A DNA stretch of 64,000 nt, taken from Natronobeatus ordinarius (GTDB lineage Archaea > Halobacteriota > Halobacteria > Halobacteriales > Natrialbaceae). The stretch is from NCBI RefSeq assembly GCF_024362485.1, contig NZ_CP101456.1:620001-684000 (forward strand), written 5' to 3'. Positions 50,414 to 58,175 of this stretch are shown piece after piece; position 1 is the stretch's first letter; every line of letters starts with the position of its first letter. The translations under genes were made by a program, and so were the position numbers. Below the pieces are notes generated by a model. It was not told the DNA's origin, ran no database searches, and was given only the letters and a program-made list of their open reading frames with translations.

Positions 50414-50821
50414 ATGGATGAGAACATAGAGCTTGGAACACATGATCTCCAGTCAATTGAGGAGGTTTCCGATTCTTCGGGGCGTGAGAGAGCGATCTCC
50501 CCCGATACGGCTCTGTCGGCAGTAGCGAATGAACATCGACGTGCTATCCTCGACGCGTTGGACAACGCATCCGAGAAGACACTGGAATACGATGTACTCG
50601 TAGATCGCGTTGCAGACCGGGTTCGGGACGAAGACGCGAGGCGGGAGTCAGACGAACACCGACAACGCGTCCGGATCGAACTTCATCATACCCATCTACC
50701 AAAACTGGACGAGGCTCGGATAATCGACTATGAGGCTGAAACGGGGCACATCCAGTTTGTTGGCGGCGAACTGGAACGAGAACTCCTGACGCTGGTCGAA
50801 CCGTACGACGTCCACGAGTGA
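50414..50821 (+). CDS. DUF7344-type winged-helix protein
   Basis: A 135-residue protein: 'ALSAVANEHRRAILDALDNASEKTLEYDVLVDRVADRV' and 'VRIELHHTHLPKLDEARIIDYEAETGHIQFVGGELERELLTLV', the same HxPKLxxxxII pattern as the gene at 27592-28038. A probable haloarchaeal transcription regulator, downstream of an HTH-10 gene. Confidence 0.7.
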   Translation: MDENIELGTHDLQSIEEVSDSSGRERAISPDTALSAVANEHRRAILDALDNASEKTLEYDVLVDRVADRVRDEDARRESDEHRQRVRIELHHTHLPKLDEARIIDYEAETGHIQFVGGELERELLTLVEPYDVHE

Positions 50822-50993
50822 GAGACGGGTGTGATTGGGGATGAGTAGCTCCAGTTTCAAACTCATTTGTGGAACTTCGCGGTTACAGTGACCGCGGCCA
50901 TTACATTTGTATTAAAGCAGAATCTAGTTAAAGCTATATAATATCCGCCCGTGCTATATCGTGGAGACGGTTAACGGAGCTTACGGCGCGTAT

Positions 50994-51255
50994 CCACGCC
51001 CTAAAGGACGTGGCATTGCGCCTGTTCAACCTGTAACTCCGAGTCCGCTGACGCTCCCACTCGACCCTTGCCGGGCAAAAACAACCACGAGGGTCGAACG
51101 ATGCCGAGGATAGGAGTACTGGGGGCTTGGCACTCCCAGCAGTCTCACCCGATTCCGCTCATGAATCCCGCACGGATTCTCACCGTGTCTGGATTCGATG
51201 TAACTCCAAACCTGAAATCTCCAACGCTCAGGATTCCTCCGTCTTCAGGCGGAGG
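50994..51255. mobile_element. IS200/IS605-type palindromic remnant
   Basis: Two hairpins bracket this ~260-bp stretch: CCACGCCC-TAAA-GGACGTGG (50994-51013) and CCTCCGTC-TTCA-GGCGGAGG (51236-51255). They look like the subterminal hairpins of haloarchaeal IS200/IS605 and IS1341-type elements. No transposase gene lies between, so it is a non-autonomous or decayed copy. The rest of the 796-bp gap 50822-51617 holds no convincing gene. Confidence 0.6.
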
Positions 51256-51617
51256 AGGATGTCAATCACCACATGAAGCGGAGTGGGTCCATTCAGCGAG
51301 TCGCTGCGATTCAGGACGGGTGAGAATGGGGAAGTCGTGTTTTCTGACTTTGTAACAACGCGTGGATTTTTCGAAAGTCTCCCGGACCAGACTATCGATT
51401 TCGAGAGCGAACGGGGGTTCTGATACTGCCGGACAAAACGGTTCACACATCGATCGCACGCGATCGGCCGTCAGCGAATCCGACGGCCGGTCACAGCGCG
51501 ATCGAGTGGTTACTGACTGTTGTCCAGTAGTATGAGTATCACTGTCGTATGTGCACTCTTGCACTTACCACGGCGGGGACTGGCCTATCGAATGACACGA
51601 AGTGCGCTAACACACCA

Positions 51618-51962
51618 TTAGAACGACTCCTGGCCCCCATCGACGTCCTGCCCCGGTGCACCTTCCTCCTGTCGGTCCTCGCCCGGCGCGTACGGCGTCC
51701 GGTCGCTGTAGTTCTTCCGCCCGATCGCCTCGTCTCCCACCATGTTCATGATCGCCCCCTCGAGCTCGTCGTAGGACTCATACTCGTCTTCGTTCAGCGG
51801 GGAGATGAGCTCCTCGAGCGTCGCCGTCTCCTCTGCCAGCTCGAGTTCCTCGTCGCCGTAGTCCTCGAGCAGTTCGTCCTGGCTCGCCGGGTACTCGTGA
51901 CTCCGGAGCTGCTCCCCCAGGTCGCCCAGTTCGACGCCCTGCTGTCGACTATCGTCGCTCAT
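51618..51962 (-). CDS. DUF5789-type haloarchaeal protein
   Basis: A 114-residue acidic protein: 'VELGDLGEQLRSHEYPASQDELLEDYGDEELELAEETATLEELISPLNEDEYESYDELEGAIMNMVGDEAIGRKNYSDRTP' fits a small haloarchaeal family (DUF5789, from memory). Mostly helical; no catalytic motif. Function unknown. Confidence 0.7.
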   Translation of the reverse strand: MSDDSRQQGVELGDLGEQLRSHEYPASQDELLEDYGDEELELAEETATLEELISPLNEDEYESYDELEGAIMNMVGDEAIGRKNYSDRTPYAPGEDRQEEGAPGQDVDGGQESF

Positions 51963-52084
51963 AACCGGTCGGACGTCGACGGGTCGGATACGGGTTCGGC
52001 CTGCCCTCGCCGAGTCTGATCATCACTATTCTACGAGCCGACGGAGGCGTCGCTTACAAGGGGGACTCACCCGTCTGTGGCGGC

Positions 52085-52822
52085 ATGCATCTCGCTCGAG
52101 CCACCTGGACAGAGGTGGCCGACCTCGAGACGGACCTCGCCGTCGTCCCGGTCGGCAGCACGGAACAGCACGGCCCACACGCCCCGCTTGGCACCGACTT
52201 CCTCGCTGCGGAGGCGGTCGCCGAGGCCGGCGTCGAGGCGTTCGACGGGGACGTCGTCCTCGCGCCCACGATCCCCCTCGGCGTCGCCGAGGAACACCGC
52301 CACTTCCCCGGGACGATGTGGCTCTCGCCGGATACCTTCCGCGCCGTCGTCCGGGAGTCCGTCGCGAGCCTCGCCAGCCACGGCTTCGATCGGGTCGTGC
52401 TCGTCAACGGTCACGGCGGCAACGTCGACGCCCTCCGGGAAGCGTCCGGGACGATTACCCGCCACGACGACGCCTACGCCGTTTCGTTCACCTGGTTCGA
52501 GAACGTCGGCGACCACGCGAGCGAGATGGGCCACGGCGGGCCACTCGAGACGGCGCTGGTGCGCCACTGCCACCCCGATCTCGTGCGCGAAGCGCGACTC
52601 GAGGAAGCCCGCGAGGGAGCCGCCGAGCGGTGGGGTGAGTGGGTCAGTCACACGAACCTCGCCCACGACTCGGCGGCGTTCACGGCCAACGGCGTCGTCG
52701 GCGACCCCACGGCGGGATCGGCAGCACGGGGAGCGGAGCTGCTCGAGCTGGCGGCCGCGGCGTTAGCGCGGCTACTCGAGGCGGTGTCCGAACGGGACGT
52801 CTCGCGACCCGACCGGCGCTGA
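52085..52822 (+). CDS. Creatininase-family amidohydrolase
   Basis: A 245-residue protein: 'AVVPVGSTEQHGPHAPLGTDFLAAEAVA' has the metal-binding E-QHGPH...D set, and 'GHGGNVDALREA' and 'DHASEMGHGGPLETALVRH' the other ligands (His, Asp, Glu). The family includes creatininase and archaeal ArfB (formamide hydrolase in F420/riboflavin synthesis), so ArfB is possible, but the substrate cannot be fixed from sequence alone. Confidence 0.85.
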   Translation: MHLARATWTEVADLETDLAVVPVGSTEQHGPHAPLGTDFLAAEAVAEAGVEAFDGDVVLAPTIPLGVAEEHRHFPGTMWLSPDTFRAVVRESVASLASHGFDRVVLVNGHGGNVDALREASGTITRHDDAYAVSFTWFENVGDHASEMGHGGPLETALVRHCHPDLVREARLEEAREGAAERWGEWVSHTNLAHDSAAFTANGVVGDPTAGSAARGAELLELAAAALARLLEAVSERDVSRPDRR

Positions 52823-52840
52823 TCGAGAGGAGAGCGAACG

Positions 52841-53266
52841 CTACTCGTCTTCGTCGGCTTCGTCGTCGCCGCCGTCGGGGACCGCGTCCTGGAGCGTTCC
52901 CCTGAGGCCGGGGATCGTCGCCGTGAGTTCGCCGACCTGCTCGCCGGCGTCGGTGACGTCGCCGATCGCCTCCTCGAGGGAAGCGAGCTCGGTTTCGAGA
53001 TCCTCTGCGTCGTCGAACGCGCCGGCGCGCTCGCCCATCGTGTACCACTTTTTCGCGTCCCGGAGGTGGTCCTCGGCGTCGCCCGCGTCGAGGGCGGTCT
53101 TCAGTCCGTTGAGCACCCCGAGCACGTTTTCGGCGTCGGTCTCCCAGATTTCGTCGGCCTCGGGGAGGGCCGCCCACGCCTCCTCGAGCGAGGATTCGAC
53201 GTCCGAGCGCATCTCGGTGGCCGCTTCGCCGAACAGTTCGTCGTCGTCGAGCGCCGTCTGGCTCAT
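52841..53266 (-). CDS. DUF5790-type haloarchaeal protein
   Basis: A 141-residue acidic, largely helical protein ('ELFGEAATEMRSDVESSLEEAWAALPEADEIWETDAENVLGVLNGLKTALDAGDAEDHLRDAKKWYTMGERAGAF'), a small haloarchaeal family (DUF5790, from memory). Convergent with the creatininase-family gene. Function unknown. Confidence 0.7.
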   Translation of the reverse strand: MSQTALDDDELFGEAATEMRSDVESSLEEAWAALPEADEIWETDAENVLGVLNGLKTALDAGDAEDHLRDAKKWYTMGERAGAFDDAEDLETELASLEEAIGDVTDAGEQVGELTATIPGLRGTLQDAVPDGGDDEADEDE

Positions 53267-53492
53267 GTCACCCCCTTCATCCCCGCTGCGGTTAAAAGGT
53301 AGCCCGAAAGTGAAAGTGAAAATCGGTGCCTGCGGCCGTCACTCGGGACAATAGCGATTCGATTCCGAAATCCATGACCTCTACTTTCGTGAGTAGCGTG
53401 GATTTTCATACATTCTAATATAATTGTCCACGGATGTGTTGAAATCGCTGTGACCGATACAGAGAGTCTATCGGTCATGAGATTCAATAATT

Positions 53493-53541
53493 GGCTGTGT
53501 TGAACGACTAATCCACCGCCTTACAGGGATTCAACAAAGCC
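53493..53541. repeat. 49-bp TIR element remnant
   Basis: GGCTGTGTTGAA (53493-53504) and TTCAACAAAGCC (53530-53541) are inverted ends with one mismatch, a form typical of haloarchaeal IS ends. Nothing lies between but 25 bases, so this is a solo remnant or minute element. It lies just upstream of the AT-rich membrane gene. The rest of the gap 53267-53595 has no gene. Confidence 0.55.
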
Positions 53542-53595
53542 AAAGACTCAGAAAGGTTACCACTGTGGCAACGTAACTATTTTACGGGCACAGTT

Positions 53596-54351
53596 ATGAA
53601 TACATTTGTGGAAAAACATAGCAGTTATAAGTGGGCAAAAGCAGTTCTTCAGTACAGTTTTTTCCCTGTACTGCTAAACTTGTCACCGCTCGATCTATTT
53701 TATTTTGCATTAATTACATCGATATCAGCTGTCTGGTTGATATTCGCATATAGGAGATTCATTAGAACGTCTACTGTTTCTATAGTTAAAGAACTGTTTC
53801 TTGTGCTATGCATTCCGATCCTGGCCCTCTTTGAAGTAGTTGGTATTGTTTCTATTCTAGTAATAATTGGATCACCATATTTGAAAGAATACCTCGATAC
53901 TCGGGGTGGATCCGACTGGGGCCAGTCGCTTGTTCAGTACAGTACGATTCTAATACTATTTCATATTTTGGGATACATAATCTTTGCACCCCTTCTATTC
54001 GTTCTGGGAGTAGTACGCTATCTCTTCGTAGGCATGTCACTTGCCGGAACATTATTTAGTTTGGTCCCGCCATTGTATATCGTCAGATATTATAGAAAAA
54101 ACTACTGTGAAACGCAAATCCCTTGGCGGAAAGAGAAGAAATTGATGGTATTTGTATTAATTATTTCAATCGTGAACCCTGTTGTGATTGCTCATTTAGA
54201 TACGGGGTTGAATTTTGATGAACCTGCCAGTGTCGTCGGCTTAGCCACCTCTGTGTCGATTATCTATATGCCAGCCAACATTGTAATATACCTCTTGATG
54301 TTTATCGGGGGGCTATACCTGTGGATCGGGAGTCGGCGGGAGTTGTGGTGA
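53596..54351 (+). CDS. AT-rich polytopic membrane protein
   Basis: A 251-residue protein with about six membrane helices (near 18-50, 62-98, 112-160, 178-200, and 209-246) and few charged loops. Its base composition is AT-rich against a GC-rich background, and it lies between a TIR remnant and a MITE plus a broken IS110 gene, so it was probably carried in. No family was recognised. Confidence 0.6.
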   Translation: MNTFVEKHSSYKWAKAVLQYSFFPVLLNLSPLDLFYFALITSISAVWLIFAYRRFIRTSTVSIVKELFLVLCIPILALFEVVGIVSILVIIGSPYLKEYLDTRGGSDWGQSLVQYSTILILFHILGYIIFAPLLFVLGVVRYLFVGMSLAGTLFSLVPPLYIVRYYRKNYCETQIPWRKEKKLMVFVLIISIVNPVVIAHLDTGLNFDEPASVVGLATSVSIIYMPANIVIYLLMFIGGLYLWIGSRRELW

Positions 54352-54378
54352 GATGGGGGCGAAAGGCCACGGGCCATT

Positions 54379-54593
54379 CGTCTTTAGCTAAGACTGCTGG
54401 TTATACTCCGTGGCAGAATTATGCTTAATGGTATTAGTCGAACGAATCTAGCGGCTGAACCGCTGATGCGGCTGAGAGTCAACAGTACAGATAATGCAGA
54501 GACTGCTTTTTCGCCCCGCAGCGGTCGTATACTGACGAAACCCACCTCCAAAACGGTGTTATTCGGTATTACTCTGAGTATTAGCTAAAGACG
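54379..54593. mobile_element. 215-bp MITE with 13-bp inverted ends
   Basis: CGTCTTTAGCTAA (54379-54391) and TTAGCTAAAGACG (54581-54593) are perfect inverted ends, and the match continues for a few more bases. Its right end lies inside the IS110 transposase frame and supplies that frame's premature TAG, so it inserted into the transposase gene. No protein is encoded. No clear target duplication is seen, perhaps because sequence was lost on the left. Confidence 0.7.
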
Positions 54594-55238
54594 GATGCTC
54601 ACACCAGGAATCGTCATCAGGAGCTGGGTCTCCTTCAGAGACCCAGCCCGTTCCTCGATCTCCGCTTCCAACGATTCGATCTGCTCGGTGAGCACCTGAA
54701 TCAGTTCCAGATACGACTCCAACAACGCATCCCACGGGGCCGGGAGCGAGAGTTCCGCCAGGAACTCTCGTCCCTTCACACTCAACGGCTTTACCTCCCG
54801 AGTGATGCCATGGTCACTCAACAGGCCATGGATCTTGTTCGCATACTCGGTCCGGTTCTCGACGAGCTTCTGGCGCCCGCGCACGAGTGCGCGGGCTTGC
54901 CGAACCTCGTCGGTTGGAACGTAGCTTTCTGGAACTGAGCCTAACCGAAGCATTCGAGCGAGTTGTTTCGCATCAACGCGGTCAGTTTTCTTGTCCGAGT
55001 CAGAGATCACCTTCAATTCGCCGGGGTGAGCGACAGTCACATCCAGATACGCTAAAAGCGTATCGTGGATGTGGTAGTAGTTGCTGGTGGCTTCAAGCGC
55101 GGCTTTCGAGCCAGCGTACCGCTGGGCAAAGTCGTCGAGGTTCGCGTTTTCGACGCGAACCTCTTCGACGATCTCACCGTTTTTGTCCAGTACTGCGATC
55201 TGTGAGTACCGCTTGTGTACGTCGATTCCAATGAACAT
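54585..55238 (-). pseudogene. IS110-family transposase, truncated by a MITE
   Basis: A 217-residue N-terminal part of an IS110 (DEDD) transposase: 'MFIGIDVHKRYSQIAVLD' (first Asp), 'ALEATSNYYHIHDTLL' (Glu), 'KKTDRVDAKQLARML' (Asp pair), and a C-terminal 'LLMTIPGVSI' where the second domain should begin. The frame then stops at a TAG inside the MITE; the C-terminal serine-recombinase-like transposase_20 domain is missing and is not found on the other side. The element is therefore inactive. Confidence 0.85.
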
Positions 55239-55440
55239 TGGACTCACCTTGGAACGCCGGCGCGTGAAACAGAGATTCACCTATACGGGCTTTCCCGACT
55301 GCCGCCGGGAGCGGCAGTCGGGCTGTGATGCCCAGGACTCGGCTTCCTACGCACTCGGGCCAGTCAGCAGCACGTGCTCTCGGGCACGGAATACAGCTCG
55401 GTCTCTTGCGTCCCATACTTGTTTCACGCTCTCATGGGAT
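55239..55440 (-). ncRNA. Candidate bridge-RNA region of the IS110 element
   Basis: IS110 elements carry a structured bridge RNA in their non-coding end beside the transposase start. Here the 5' flank of the broken transposase holds a perfect 12-bp stem (CCCGACTGCCGC at 55294-55305 with GCGGCAGTCGGG at 55311-55322) and weaker stems toward 55440. The structure and place fit, but the guide loops and boundaries are not defined. Confidence 0.4.
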
Positions 55441-55520
55441 ATAGCAGAATTTCCATCGAGTCAGCAACACCTATCTCTCAACTGCCGGAGATACATGGGT
55501 CGAAACGATGAATTGCGTTG

Positions 55521-55889
55521 CTACTCCTTCTCGCTCGAGCGCCGAACCGAAACCACTCGCATCAGCGGATAGCCGTCTTCCATCTCCATTCGGGTGACCA
55601 CTTCCTGGCCCTCGTACTCGACGACGATTTCGACCTCGAGGAAGCGTCCCGTCAACTCGGTGTAGTCGGCGGCCGACTCCGCGAGTTCCGTCTCGAGTTC
55701 CTCCCGGCGGATTTCGACGGTCACGTCGACGCAGTGGGGCTGGTTCTCGATCGACTCCTCGATGGCTCGCTCGAGGCTCGCCGCGCTCTCGAGCGAGACT
55801 GGCGTCCCGGCGAACTGGTGGTAGAGCGTGCCGAACTTGATGCCCGCCTCGAAGCAGGCGACCTGGGCGTCCGTGGGCGACTCGTCCAT
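55521..55889 (-). CDS. mptD: Archaeal dihydroneopterin aldolase (MptD family)
   Basis: A 122-residue protein: 'CFEAGIKFGTLYHQFAGTPVSLESAASLERAIEESIENQPHCVDVTVEI' and 'TGRFLEVEIVVEYEGQEVVTRMEMEDGYPLMRV' fit the archaeal MptD family, which cleaves 7,8-dihydroneopterin to 6-hydroxymethyl-dihydropterin in folate/methanopterin synthesis. The 'EAGIK.G...HQF' core is characteristic. Full length. Confidence 0.8.
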   Translation of the reverse strand: MDESPTDAQVACFEAGIKFGTLYHQFAGTPVSLESAASLERAIEESIENQPHCVDVTVEIRREELETELAESAADYTELTGRFLEVEIVVEYEGQEVVTRMEMEDGYPLMRVVSVRRSSEKE

Positions 55890-56011
55890 GGGTGTCGGTC
55901 GAGCGCGAGGGGAATGGTCGTTGTGGTCGGTCTCGAGAGCATCGTTGTGACGGCACGTGGGACGGGGCGAATCGCATGGTTCTTATCGCCCGTGTACCTC
56001 TCGTCGAACGA

Positions 56012-56755
56012 ATGGCACAGTCGGTTCTGCTCACCGGGGCCGGGGGTCGCGTCGGGGAGGCGATTCTCGCAGACCTCGGCGACGAGTACGAGTGGCGGCT
56101 GCTCGATCGTGACCCGCCGACCGAGGACCACCCGGGCGAGTTCGTCGTCGCGGACATCACCGACGAGGCGGCCGTCCGCGAGGCGATGGCGGGCATCGAC
56201 GCGGTGATCCACCTCGCGGGTGACCCGCGTAAGACTGCCCCGTGGGAGAGCGTCCTCCCGAACAACATCGACGGCACGAAGGTCGTCTACGAGGCCGCCG
56301 TCGAGGCGGGCGTCGAGAAGGTCGCGTTCGCCTCCTCGAACCACGCCGTCGGCGCTTACGAGACCGACGAGCGCACGCCCGACATGTACCGCGTGGACGA
56401 CGACTTCCGGCTCGACGGCACCGAACTCCCGCGACCGGGGAACCTCTACGGCGTCTCGAAGGCCACCGGCGAGTTCCTCGGGCGGTACTACCACGACGAG
56501 TACGGCCTCTCGGTCGTCTGCGTTCGCATCGGCAATCTCACCAAGGGCCACCCCCCGATCGACTACGAACGCGGGCAGGCGATGTGGCTCTCCTACCGCG
56601 ACTGTGCGCACTTGTTCGATCGCTGTGTGAAAGCCGACTACGGCTTCGAGATCGTCTACGGCATCTCCGACAACGACCGGAAGTACTACTCGATCGACCG
56701 CGCCCGCGAGGTGCTGGGGTACGACCCACAGGACAACTCCGCCGAGCACGATTGA
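56012..56755 (+). CDS. azf: NAD-dependent glucose-6-phosphate dehydrogenase (Azf)
   Basis: A 247-residue short-chain/epimerase-type enzyme: 'VLLTGAGGRVGEAILADL' (NAD site), 'VIHLAGDPRKTAPW', 'VAFASSNHAVGAYETDERTPDMYRVDDDF', 'NLYGVSKATGEFLGRYY' (YxxxK site) and 'YGISDNDRKYYSIDRAREVLGYDPQDNSAE'. As I recall, these motifs closely match the Haloferax Azf glucose-6-phosphate dehydrogenase, which feeds the archaeal oxidative pentose phosphate pathway. The ATG at 56012 ('MAQSVLLTG') is preferred over upstream in-frame starts. Confidence 0.82.
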   Translation: MAQSVLLTGAGGRVGEAILADLGDEYEWRLLDRDPPTEDHPGEFVVADITDEAAVREAMAGIDAVIHLAGDPRKTAPWESVLPNNIDGTKVVYEAAVEAGVEKVAFASSNHAVGAYETDERTPDMYRVDDDFRLDGTELPRPGNLYGVSKATGEFLGRYYHDEYGLSVVCVRIGNLTKGHPPIDYERGQAMWLSYRDCAHLFDRCVKADYGFEIVYGISDNDRKYYSIDRAREVLGYDPQDNSAEHD

Positions 56756-56834
56756 ACCGCCTCCCACCCTCGCACAGTCTCACGGTTTTGGAACGATACC
56801 AATAGCTAAACGCCGGGCACGAGACGCCACAGGT

Positions 56835-57170
56835 ATGACCCGGGACGATTCTCCACGCCCGTCCGAGGAGCCCACCGAACGAGTCGCCGACGATCCGACG
56901 GACTCGTTCGACCTCGAGTCGCCCGACAGCGTCTCCATCGGCGTCACTCGCGGTGAGCTGGATCTCGAGGTCGGCCAGCCGGGTGAGTACCCCGATCGCG
57001 CCGACGTTTCGGTCCGACCCGAGGGAACTCACGTGCTGCTCACCGTCGACGCGGCCGCTGGCGACCACGCGACGGGCCACGCCGACGCCGAACTGACGCT
57101 CGAGGAGGCCCGTCGGCTCCGGGACCTGCTCGAGGAGACCGTCCGCTGGATGGCCGACGACGGGAACTAA
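56835..57170 (+). CDS. Conserved small haloarchaeal protein
   Basis: A 111-residue acidic protein with a disordered head of ~40 residues and a C-terminal beta-alpha part ('GTHVLLTVDAAAGDHATGHADAELTLEEARRLRDLLEETVRWMADDGN'). Convergent with the DUF309 gene; their stops overlap by four bases. No function known. Confidence 0.55.
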   Translation: MTRDDSPRPSEEPTERVADDPTDSFDLESPDSVSIGVTRGELDLEVGQPGEYPDRADVSVRPEGTHVLLTVDAAAGDHATGHADAELTLEEARRLRDLLEETVRWMADDGN

Positions 57171-57781
57171 AACAGTCCCTCGACGTCCTCCTCCCGCGAT
57201 CGCCGTCGGCTCACGTGCGCCGTCAGCCGCCGGTACACCACGTCGCGATCGTCGGCCTCGCGCACGAACGCGAACAGCAGGGCGATGAACCGGCTGTCGT
57301 CGCGACCGGCCTCGAGGTCGGCCAGCGCGTACTCGCCGGCGGTCTCGACCGGCCCCTCGTCGTAGCCGAGTTCCTCGGCGAGGACCCCCGCGGCGACGAC
57401 CGTCTCGGGAACGTCGAGGTCCTCGAGTCCCGGCGCGTCGCCCTCGTGCGTGACCCGAATCGGCGGGCGACGCTCGATCACCTCGGGATCGGCGGCGAGG
57501 CGCTCGAGGTAGCTCCGGACCCGCGAGAGCCCGACGTCGCGGGAGGTCGCCGGGAGCTCCTCGAGGTACTCGAGCGCACTTTCGGTCAGTCCGACGGCGC
57601 CCTCCCAGTTGCGGTTGCGGGCGTGGTAGACCGCGGCGGTGAACTGGATCAGGCCGTGTAAGAATCGTTCGTCGTCGGTACCGGACTCGAGCTCGAGCCA
57701 GCGGTCCTCCCAGGCGTCGTGGGCAGCGTGGTAGTAGCCGTCGTTGTAGATGGCGATTCCGGCCCGGAGCGCCTCGCGCAT
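57167..57781 (-). CDS. DUF309-domain protein
   Basis: A 204-residue helical protein with the DUF309 core 'YNDGYYHAAHDAWEDRWLELESGTDDERFLHGLIQFTAAVYHARNRNWEGAVGLTESALEYLEEL' (HAAHDxWE...GLIQ(F/A)). The family is thought to bind a ligand through its helical bundle but its role is unknown. A C-terminal ~80-residue extension ('DDRDVVYRRLTAHVSRRRSREEDVEGLF') is specific to haloarchaea. The ATG at 57781 is used. Confidence 0.8.
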   Translation of the reverse strand: MREALRAGIAIYNDGYYHAAHDAWEDRWLELESGTDDERFLHGLIQFTAAVYHARNRNWEGAVGLTESALEYLEELPATSRDVGLSRVRSYLERLAADPEVIERRPPIRVTHEGDAPGLEDLDVPETVVAAGVLAEELGYDEGPVETAGEYALADLEAGRDDSRFIALLFAFVREADDRDVVYRRLTAHVSRRRSREEDVEGLF

Positions 57782-57822
57782 GGATGGTGATTCGAGCCCC
57801 GGGGCGATAACGCCACGGGACG

Positions 57823-58175
57823 CTACGGTGATGGATCGAAATACCGTGCCAGCTCTTCGCCGAACTCCTCGAGCAACGCCACGACCTCCTCGCCGACGAG
57901 TAGCTCGTAGTCCTCCTCGAGTGCGGTCTGGACGTGGGCCCCGGGCCCGACGTCGAAGCGGACGACCGTCCTCACGTCGGGGTCGTCGCCCTGGCCCTCC
58001 GCATCGACCGCTCTGGGATCCGCTCGACCGGTTTCGTCGACGCCGATTCCCCCGGTCCGTCATCACCGGTTTTGCTCGCACCGTTCCCACCACCGCCGGT
58101 ACACCCTGCCACTCGAGCCGTTATCCCGACGCCACAGCATACGAGCAGTCGTCGGCGCGACTAGCCGTTTGTCAT
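57823..58175 (-). pseudogene. Disrupted Tat-type lipoprotein gene (in-frame TAG plus frameshift)
   Basis: The ATG at 58175 overlaps the PQQ gene's TGA (ATGA). The frame then reads M-T-N-G-stop (TAG at 58163-58161). Beyond the stop it continues as 'SRRRLLVCCGVGITARVAGCTGGGG', a lipoprotein signal with lipobox VAGC. A second lesion lies in a run of five C (plus-strand 58049-58053), after which the reading moves to another frame and ends 'DYELLVGEEVVALLEEFGEELARYFDPSP'. Together the two lesions mark a degenerate gene, unless sequencing errors are to blame. It would have been coupled to the PQQ gene. Confidence 0.7.
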
